11,335 nt of DNA from an uncultured Ruminococcus sp. (lineage in GTDB: Bacteria; Bacillota; Clostridia; Oscillospirales; CAG-272), in assembly GCA_900551005.1 (NCBI GenBank), contig URUL01000066.1, positions 1-11,335 of the forward strand. Reading direction: 5' to 3'. The first letter of the stretch is position 1. Each line of letters opens with the position of its first letter. The notes under the pieces are model-generated. The model saw only the letters and a list, made by a program, of their open reading frames with translations. It was not told the DNA's origin and did no database searches. The position numbers and the translations under genes are program-made. Shown in pieces: positions 5,632-11,335 of the stretch.

Positions 5632-6384
5632 TTATTCCGCCTTTCCGAAATTTTTGTCGCTATTGCTTTCTTTTATATTGGTATCTGCCTTTGCATTTTT
5701 GTTTTCGTTTTCGCTTTTGTCTTTGCGCCTGTCCCGCTCCTCCGATTTGGCTTTTTTCATACCGCGAAGATACGTTATCCCGGCGCAGAGCCCTATCGAT
5801 ATTATCTGCCAAAGACGGATGCGAAAATCCATCTCCACACGGGCTTTTGTCTCTCCCGCGAGAAAATCGACGCCTACATTCACGGGAGCTTTTCTTTTCA
5901 CGCGGAACTTCGCCGTCTCGTCAAGAAGCGTAAAAAGATACGATGTCGCCTGAGAAACACCGCCGTAGAGAAGCGCCGTCTTTGCCGCATCGTCCGTGCC
6001 GACGGTGATGTCGTAGCAATCGACTCTTATGCGGATATAGCGCCATGTCTTTGCAAGAACCTTTTTGGCTATCTCGATCAGAAGCTTGACAAGCTCCACG
6101 ATATCGCCGATGCTCTTTTTTTCCTTCTCGGCAGACTTTTTCGCCTTTTTCTTCTTTTTTGCGGACGTCTTTTCTTCCGTCTGCTCGGTCGGCGTATCGG
6201 CGGCTTCTGCCTTTTTGGCGCCGCCCGCCGCTATGGAATGAACGCGGATATGCAGCACGCGAAAAAGGACGAGCACGCGAAAATCCTTGCCTTTTCCCGC
6301 CGCGGCTACGTTTATCGAGATAGGGATCATGCCGAGTGCCGCAAAAAACAGCACGACGGCAGAAATGATGATTGCCGCCTTCAT
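5632..6384 (-). CDS. DUF2953 (YtfI-like) membrane-associated protein
   Basis: A 250-residue protein of the uncharacterised DUF2953 family, found next to gerW in sporulating Firmicutes. Residues 3-25 form an N-terminal membrane helix. A basic linker rich in lysine (about 72-90) follows. The conserved core is seen at 113-195: a tryptophan-containing entry, CYDITVGTDDAAKTALLYGGV (123-143) and VGVDFLAGETKARVEMDFRIRLWQI (170-194 region). A second hydrophobic stretch lies at about 191-206, followed by a charged Asn/Lys/Glu tail. The ATG overlaps the scpB TGA (ATGA), so the two are probably translationally coupled. The function is unknown; a role in spore envelope or GerW localisation is only suggested by the neighbour. 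Confidence 0.85.
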   Translation of the reverse strand: MKAAIIISAVVLFFAALGMIPISINVAAAGKGKDFRVLVLFRVLHIRVHSIAAGGAKKAEAADTPTEQTEEKTSAKKKKKAKKSAEKEKKSIGDIVELVKLLIEIAKKVLAKTWRYIRIRVDCYDITVGTDDAAKTALLYGGVSQATSYLFTLLDETAKFRVKRKAPVNVGVDFLAGETKARVEMDFRIRLWQIISIGLCAGITYLRGMKKAKSEERDRRKDKSENENKNAKADTNIKESNSDKNFGKAE

Positions 6385-7034
6385 GAGGCTTCTCCCACGA
6401 TGCCGACCATCGCATCATCTGCTGCCGCGGCTTCTGCCGCCGCCTCTGTCGGCGCATCCTCCAGCGGAGGAAGCTCCTCGGGAGAGGACAAGCCGAAGGT
6501 ACGCAGAAACGCCTCTGTTGTCCCATAGAGTCTCGGCCTGCCGGGAACATCCAGTCTGCCCTTCTCCTCTATGAGCTCATGCTCGAGAAGCACGCCGATG
6601 GAATAGCTGCTGTCCACACCGCGCACCTGCTCGACATACGAGCGTGTCGCCGGCTGATTATAGGCGATGATCGCGAGCGTCTCAAGCGACGCCTTGGACA
6701 GATTGCCGCCGTCGCGCACGCCGAGCGCCGCCTTTACATAGTCGGCATAGACCTCCTTTGTCACAAGCTGGCAGGCATTTCCCAGTATCAGGAGCTGTAT
6801 GCCGCGCATGGGATCGCTGTCATATTCTTTTTTATATTCCCCGATAACCGAGCGGACCTCCTCTGCGGAGATTCCCATGACCTCGCCCAGCTTCTCAAAG
6901 GTGAGCGGATAGCCTGCCGCAAAAAGTGCGGCTTCCGCTATGCGCTTTATCTCATCGGAGGAAAGCGTTTTTCTGTCTTCATCAAATGCGGCGATGCCGT
7001 TTTCACCCTGCAGGGCGATCGTCTCTTCCGTCAA
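6381..7034 (-). CDS. scpB: Segregation and condensation protein B
   Basis: ScpB dimerises and binds the kleisin ScpA to form the SMC-ScpAB condensin that compacts and segregates the chromosome. The protein has 217 residues with two winged-helix domains. Family hallmarks are LSKASLETLAIIAYNQPATR (112-131) and the GRPRLYGTT motif (165-173). The N-terminal 20 residues and the Ala/Glu-rich tail after residue 187 are variable parts of the family. The start is TTG (7032-7034), not ATG; it overlaps the scpA stop as TTGA and has a strong AAGGAGGA 7 nt upstream inside scpA. Coupled translation with scpA fits the need for matched amounts of the two partners. Confidence 0.96.
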   Translation of the reverse strand: MTEETIALQGENGIAAFDEDRKTLSSDEIKRIAEAALFAAGYPLTFEKLGEVMGISAEEVRSVIGEYKKEYDSDPMRGIQLLILGNACQLVTKEVYADYVKAALGVRDGGNLSKASLETLAIIAYNQPATRSYVEQVRGVDSSYSIGVLLEHELIEEKGRLDVPGRPRLYGTTEAFLRTFGLSSPEELPPLEDAPTEAAAEAAAADDAMVGIVGEAS

Positions 7035-7792
7035 GTCTGCTCCTCCTTCTCTTCATTTGTTTTTCTTTGCGTATTCAGTTTGAGAATGACGTTTGAGCCC
7101 GTGTCATCATCCTGCGCGCGCTCCGGAATGATCCTTCCTGTCTTTATCAGCTCGAGAAGCCCGTAAAACGTCGCCGCAAGCTCGCTTCGACTCGTCACCT
7201 CATCGAAAATTTCATCTATATGCGCGCTTTTGCGCTTTACCATACAGCGCAGGATATGCACGATCCTGCCTGCGACGGATACCTGCTTGCGCTTGATGAG
7301 CGGTGCGATGACGTTCGGCTTTTCGCGCTCCGCCTGCTCAAACTCCGCCATGCGGGCAAGAACCTTCTTCATCGCCGCGCCGAGAAGCGCGCTGTCCAGC
7401 TCTATGAGAATATGCTTGTCCGGCTTTATCTCATCGGTGTCCTTCTGAAATCTGCCGCCGAATTCCTCTTCCCTCTCATGAAGCCATGCCGCCGCAGACT
7501 TTGCCAGCTTATATTCCATCAGGCGGACGACAAGCTCTGCCCTCGGGTCGTTCTCCTCCGGCTTCGGCAGGAGCATGCGGCTTTTGATCAGCATGAGGCG
7601 GCTCGCCTCCGTGATAAATTCGCCCGCTATCTCCATATTCATTTCCTGCATCTCGTTGAGATATGCCATATACTGCTCGAAAATGAGCGATATTTTGATA
7701 TCGAAGATGCTCATTTTGTTTTTTGCGATGATGTCCAGAAGCAAATCGAGCGGACCCTCGTATATTTCTGTCTTGAAAACAAGCTGTTCCAT
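7031..7792 (-). CDS. scpA: Segregation and condensation protein A (kleisin)
   Basis: ScpA is the kleisin subunit that bridges the SMC heads and carries the ScpB dimer in bacterial condensin. The 253-residue length is typical. The N-terminal SMC-binding domain is clear: YEGPLDLLLDII at 11-22, then a FEQYMAYLNEM helix, EFITEASRLMLIKSRMLLPKP (58-78 region). The middle linker is charged. The C-terminal winged helix (about 185-240) contains RKSAHIDEIFDEVTSRSELAATF-type sequence and FYGLLELIKTGRI, which contacts the SMC head. The ATG at 7790-7792 is 12 nt after the stop of the M50 protease gene and has AGGA about 10 nt upstream. Directly coupled to scpB. Confidence 0.97.
   Translation of the reverse strand: MEQLVFKTEIYEGPLDLLLDIIAKNKMSIFDIKISLIFEQYMAYLNEMQEMNMEIAGEFITEASRLMLIKSRMLLPKPEENDPRAELVVRLMEYKLAKSAAAWLHEREEEFGGRFQKDTDEIKPDKHILIELDSALLGAAMKKVLARMAEFEQAEREKPNVIAPLIKRKQVSVAGRIVHILRCMVKRKSAHIDEIFDEVTSRSELAATFYGLLELIKTGRIIPERAQDDDTGSNVILKLNTQRKTNEEKEEQT
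7032..7048 (-). promoter_or_regulatory. Strong ribosome site and TTG start of scpB
   Basis: AAGGAGGA (7041-7048) is 7 nt from TTG (7032-7034) within the last codons of scpA. It supports the TTG start and the TTGA stop/start overlap. No ATG gives a better N-terminus nearby. Confidence 0.8.
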
Positions 7793-7804
7793 CTGAGAAC
7801 CGTC

Positions 7805-8464
7805 CTAAAATCTGAATATCAGCTTCCAGAATAAATCGAAGCCGCGTATCACCCATGTTCCGACCCAGCCTATCGTGCTGCTGAATACGCCGAGAAGCAT
7901 CAGTACCATCATGCCGATCGCGATATACTGCTCATATTTCATGATGCCGAAATACCATTTCGTCGGCAGAAAAATGAAAGCGATGCGCGAGCCGTCGAGC
8001 GGCGGTATCGGAATGAGATTAAAGATGGCGAGATAAACGTTCAGCGTACAGAAATACCACACCATGCTCAGCAGTATGCTCATGAAATTATACATGAAGC
8101 TGCTGCTGCTGATGGGGATGAGGCACAGCAGCTTGACGAGAGCTACGCCGAAAAATCCGAGTATCAGATTCATGGCGGGACCTGCCAGAGCCACAAGAGC
8201 CATTCCCTCGCGGGGTTTTTTATAATACCGTGCATTCACGGGTACGGGCTTCGCCCAGCCGAAGTGAAAGAGTGCCATGCAGGCAAAGCCTATCGGATCG
8301 ATATGTTTTATCGGATTCAGCGTGAGCCTGCCGAGATTTTTTGCCGTAGGGTCGCCCAGCTTCCATGAGACGAAGCCATGCGCAAATTCATGAAAGGAAA
8401 GCGCAAGCAAAACCGCCGGAAGCGAAATGAGAAACTCTTTCAGCCATGCTATTATATTATCCAT
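7805..8464 (-). CDS. Site-2 protease family (peptidase M50) membrane metalloprotease
   Basis: A 219-residue polytopic membrane protein of the short M50 group without a PDZ domain. The zinc-binding motif HEFAH is at 25-29 inside the first hydrophobic helix, with Glu26 the catalytic base. The third zinc ligand is Asp157 in NLIPIPPLDGSR (149-160), the usual N(x)2P(x)2DG motif. NPIKHIDPIG (50-59) and AKPVPVN (71-77) are also typical of the family. I count about five or six membrane helices. Members cut substrates within the membrane, but the substrate here is unknown; homologues often sit beside scpA in Clostridia. The ATG (8462-8464) has a modest AGGGA ribosome site. It is 23 nt after engB and 12 nt before scpA. 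Confidence 0.93.
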   Translation of the reverse strand: MDNIIAWLKEFLISLPAVLLALSFHEFAHGFVSWKLGDPTAKNLGRLTLNPIKHIDPIGFACMALFHFGWAKPVPVNARYYKKPREGMALVALAGPAMNLILGFFGVALVKLLCLIPISSSSFMYNFMSILLSMVWYFCTLNVYLAIFNLIPIPPLDGSRIAFIFLPTKWYFGIMKYEQYIAIGMMVLMLLGVFSSTIGWVGTWVIRGFDLFWKLIFRF

Positions 8465-8487
8465 CTTATATCCCTAATAAAAGTGTT

Positions 8488-9093
8488 TTATTTTTTTATC
8501 ACGCTCTCAAAAACAGAGAGCAGCTCGTTCTTTCCCTCGCCGGTATGCGAGGAAAAGGCAATCACCTGTATCTTCTCCGGCGCATAGGGCGGTGCAAGAT
8601 ACGGATGCGAGGAAAGTGCGGCGAGATTTGCCGCCTTGTCCGTCTTATTCGGCTTGTCCGCCTTTGTCGCCGCGATGATATACGGTATCCCGCTCGAGGC
8701 GAGCCAATCCAACATCATATAGTCGTCCTTGGTGGGCCCGACCTTGAGATCTATGAGCTGAACGATCATATCGGGCTTTTCCTCCGCCACATAGGCGTTT
8801 GTCAGCGCCGACCATTTTTTCTGCTCCTCGGCGCTTCTTCGCGCATAGCCGTAGCCCGGAAGATCAACCAGATAGAACTTCTTATCTACCTCATAGAAAT
8901 TCACCGTGATCGTTTTGCCCGGCTCGGCACTCGTGCGCGCAAGGCTCTTTCTGCCGAGAACGGTATTGATAAGCGAGCTCTTGCCCACATTGGAACGACC
9001 GGAAAGCGCTATCTGCGGAAGATTATCCCGGGGGAATTGGTCTTTTCTGCCTGCCGTCATCTTCAGGCAAACATTCTGTGTATTTATCGCCAT
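8488..9093 (-). CDS. engB: Ribosome biogenesis GTP-binding protein EngB (YsxC/YihA)
   Basis: An essential TRAFAC-class GTPase needed for late assembly of the large ribosomal subunit. The 201-residue protein has all G motifs: G1 GRSNVGKS at 32-39, G3 DLPGYG at 77-82 (the YGYA extension after it is typical of EngB), G4 TKAD at 143-146 and G5 FSS at 180-182. The region around Thr61-Thr63 is the expected switch I/G2 segment. The length matches the family core without extra domains. The ATG at 9091-9093 has AAGGAG 6 nt upstream. The lon-engB order is the same as lonA-ysxC in B. subtilis, with a 45-nt gap lacking any terminator, so co-transcription is likely. Confidence 0.97.
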   Translation of the reverse strand: MAINTQNVCLKMTAGRKDQFPRDNLPQIALSGRSNVGKSSLINTVLGRKSLARTSAEPGKTITVNFYEVDKKFYLVDLPGYGYARRSAEEQKKWSALTNAYVAEEKPDMIVQLIDLKVGPTKDDYMMLDWLASSGIPYIIAATKADKPNKTDKAANLAALSSHPYLAPPYAPEKIQVIAFSSHTGEGKNELLSVFESVIKK

Positions 9094-9138
9094 TATGCGC
9101 TCCTTTTCAGTCGTTTTCCGTGCAAATCGCCCCGCGCA

Positions 9139-11335
9139 TTATCTTACGGAGCAACTCATCTCGGAATTGTGAACGGGATTTATCGGGATGATCTCCGTCT
9201 CTGCACCGTTTTTTGCATGCCCTTCCTCTGCCGCTTCTTCCTGTGCAAAAGGATCGCGCACGAGGGCGAGGGCAAGCACCTCATCGGCATGGGAAACGGG
9301 AACTATCTTCACATTTTCCTTTACGATGGGAGCAATCTCCTCCATATCCATTTCGTTTTCCTTCGGAATGAGAATGGTCTTGACGCCGGCAAGATAAGCC
9401 GCCATCGTCTTTTCGCGCAGCCCGCCTATGGCAAGAACTCTGCCATGGAGCGTTATCTCGCCTGTCATGGCGATATCGCGGCGCACGGGTATGCCCGTAA
9501 GCTCGCTCGCCAGAGCCGTCGCCATCGTGACGCCGGCGGACGGTCCGTCCTTCGGTACGGCACCCTCGGGAACATGGATATGTATATCTTTGTTCTTATA
9601 GAAATTCTTGTCGATACCGAGCTCGCCTGCGCGGCTTCTGATATAGCTTATCGCGGCATGCGCCGATTCGCGCATGACATCTCCGAGAGAGCCTGTCGTT
9701 TCTGTTTTTCCCGTTCCGTCAAACGAAAGCACCTCGACCTTCAGAAGGTCTCCACCCGTCTCGGTATATGCCATACCATTGACAACACCCACCTCATCGC
9801 AATCGGAGATCTTCTCGCGCGGCATCTTCTGCGTGCCGATAAAATCGGCAAGGTTTGCCGCCGTCACATGCACACTCTTTGCCTCTCCGAGAGAGACGGT
9901 CTTAGCCGCCTTTCTGGCACAGCGTGCTATCTTTCTCTCAAGCGAGCGCACGCCTGCTTCGCGCGTATATTCGTCTATCATCATGCCGAGTGCCGCATCG
10001 TCCACCTTGAAATTTCTGCCGTTCAGCCCGTGGCGCTTCGCCTGCTTGGGAATGAGATGATTTCGCGCTATGGCAAGCTTCTCGTCTCTCGTATAGGCGC
10101 GAAGCTCGATTATCTCCATTCTGTCGATAAGCGGGAGCGGTATGCCGTCCATGGAATTTGCCGTGGCTATGAAGAGGCAGTCCGAAAGGTCTACGGGCAT
10201 CTCCACGAAATGGTCGCGGAAATTCTTATTCTGCTCGCCGTCCAGCACCTCCAGCATAGCCGAGGCGGGATCGCCTCTGCTGTCGCTTGCCATTTTGTCT
10301 ATCTCATCGAGAAGCATGAGCGGGTTGTTCGTCTTTGCCTTTATCATGGATTGTACAATCTTTCCAGGCATAGCTCCCACATATGTTTTCCTGTGACCTC
10401 GGATCTCCGCCTCATCGTGGACTCCGCCCAGTGATAAGCGGACATATTTCCTCGATGTTGCACGGGCTATCGACCTTGCTATGGATGTCTTTCCTGTTCC
10501 CGGAGGTCCCACAAGACAAATGATCGGAAGGTCCCCCTTATTGCTCAATATATGAACAGCAAGATAATCAACGATCCTCTCTTTGACCTCCTCAAGGCCA
10601 TAGTGATCTTTGTCAAGTATGTCTATGGCTGACTGCAGATCATTATTATCTTCCGTTGACACATTCCACGGATAGCTGAGCATCACATCGATATAGTTTG
10701 CCGACACACTGCTCTCCACTGCATTCTGAGGTATGCCCTTATAGTAATTTATCTCTTTTTCTATCTTATCGTATACTTCCTGGCTGCAGCCCGCCTCATC
10801 GAGTCTCTTCTGGAATTCTCTGACATTTGCATCTACGCCGTCGTCACCAAGCTCCTTACGGATAACGGACATCTGCTCTCTGAGCACATACTTTCTCTGA
10901 TTCTCAGCGGTCTCCTGATTGACCTTTTCCATGATCTCTTTCTTGATCTTGCCGATTTCGAGAACTTCCTCCATTATCTGTATCAACCTCATAGCGCGGC
11001 TTCTGACATCTAGCATCTCCAGAAGCTCCTGCCTGTTGTCATCAGATATATTCACATAGTCGGCCATGCTGTCAACCAGCTTTCTGACAGACTTGAATGA
11101 ACGTATCTCCCTGTACAGAACGTTGTTCTTCACTATACCCTCGTCAAATGCTTCCTTAAGCTTTTCCTTGAGTATGCTCTGTATAGCCTTCTCCTCATCC
11201 ACGCTGATGTCGTTAGTCTCCTCCACATCTGTCACGTGGCACACATAATATTTATCCTTGCTGTAATCCACAAGGCGCGCTCTCTTCTCAGTCTGTATGA
11301 GAACTCTCATGCCCTTGTTCTGAAGTCTGACAAAC
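9139..11335 (-). CDS. lon: ATP-dependent Lon protease (5' end beyond the window)
   Basis: Lon is a cytoplasmic AAA+ serine protease that degrades misfolded and regulatory proteins. The frame stays open through the right edge: the eight codons before Met at 11308-11310 read FVRLQNKG and match the Lon N-domain, so this Met is internal and the true start is off the window, with perhaps 80-90 residues missing. Numbering from that Met: coiled coil about 95-200, Walker A GPPGTGKT 268-275, Walker B LMLLDEID, the RxxYxGAxPG-type loop after GHRKT, and sensor region. The C-terminal protease domain holds the dyad Ser591 (PKDGPSAGVT) and Lys634 (GLREKTMAA). A 35-residue acidic tail follows. Codon use differs between the two ends of the gene: the upstream part favours AGA/AGG and AT-richer codons. 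engB follows after 45 nt. Confidence 0.98.
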   Translation of the reverse strand, partial: FVRLQNKGMRVLIQTEKRARLVDYSKDKYYVCHVTDVEETNDISVDEEKAIQSILKEKLKEAFDEGIVKNNVLYREIRSFKSVRKLVDSMADYVNISDDNRQELLEMLDVRSRAMRLIQIMEEVLEIGKIKKEIMEKVNQETAENQRKYVLREQMSVIRKELGDDGVDANVREFQKRLDEAGCSQEVYDKIEKEINYYKGIPQNAVESSVSANYIDVMLSYPWNVSTEDNNDLQSAIDILDKDHYGLEEVKERIVDYLAVHILSNKGDLPIICLVGPPGTGKTSIARSIARATSRKYVRLSLGGVHDEAEIRGHRKTYVGAMPGKIVQSMIKAKTNNPLMLLDEIDKMASDSRGDPASAMLEVLDGEQNKNFRDHFVEMPVDLSDCLFIATANSMDGIPLPLIDRMEIIELRAYTRDEKLAIARNHLIPKQAKRHGLNGRNFKVDDAALGMMIDEYTREAGVRSLERKIARCARKAAKTVSLGEAKSVHVTAANLADFIGTQKMPREKISDCDEVGVVNGMAYTETGGDLLKVEVLSFDGTGKTETTGSLGDVMRESAHAAISYIRSRAGELGIDKNFYKNKDIHIHVPEGAVPKDGPSAGVTMATALASELTGIPVRRDIAMTGEITLHGRVLAIGGLREKTMAAYLAGVKTILIPKENEMDMEEIAPIVKENVKIVPVSHADEVLALALVRDPFAQEEAAEEGHAKNGAETEIIPINPVHNSEMSCSVR

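Noticed and set aside
5512..6528. A 338-codon plus-strand open frame opposite gerW, DUF2953 and scpB
   Set aside because: The translation is low-complexity Phe/Leu/Arg-rich and mirrors the Lys/Glu/Ala-rich codons of the real minus-strand genes.
8446..10434. A 662-codon open frame on the plus strand, antisense to the M50 gene start, engB and most of lon
   Set aside because: It lies opposite well-supported genes, has no credible ribosome site, and its translation is rich in His, Arg, Cys and Tyr with no domain pattern. It is a by-product of codon use on the other strand.

Overview
This window carries thirteen protein-coding genes, all on the minus strand, so transcription runs from high to low coordinates. 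There is no RNA gene, insertion sequence, prophage or CRISPR array. Gene content and order point to a bacterium of the class Clostridia (Firmicutes): lon followed by ysxC/engB as in Bacillus subtilis, then an M50 membrane protease, scpA-scpB, a DUF2953 protein, the GerW/YtfJ sporulation protein, a D-Ala-D-Ala carboxypeptidase and an RluB-type pseudouridine synthase. The mixed base composition (high GC in some genes, AT-rich spacers) and strong GGAGG ribosome sites suggest an anaerobic, possibly gut-associated clostridial lineage. I cannot name the species.

Layout, in order of transcription: lon (5' end cut by the window edge) to engB (45-nt gap), M50 protease (23-nt gap), scpA (12-nt gap), scpB (TTGA stop/start overlap), DUF2953 (ATGA overlap), gerW (4-nt gap), dac (47-nt gap with a hairpin over the ribosome site), rluB (52-nt gap), a small cysteine-rich GNAT-like protein (8-nt overlap), prfB (75-nt gap), and a small membrane protein with a Cys/Asp tail that ends at a strong bidirectional terminator. 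After that comes a separate transcription unit with its own promoter: a lipoprotein with four 30-bp repeats and two G5 domains.

Most of the window is housekeeping: protein quality control (Lon, M50), ribosome assembly and translation (EngB, RluB, RF2), chromosome condensation (ScpAB) and envelope or spore functions (GerW, the carboxypeptidase). The tight spacing from lon to rluB and the GNAT-like gene suggests one long operon or a few overlapping ones. I see no convincing new defence or metabolic system. The points most worth a second look are a four-codon leader ORF embedded in a hairpin that masks the dac ribosome site, the Cys/Asp-tailed membrane protein, the repeat-bearing G5 lipoprotein, and the absence of spmA/spmB between dac and rluB.
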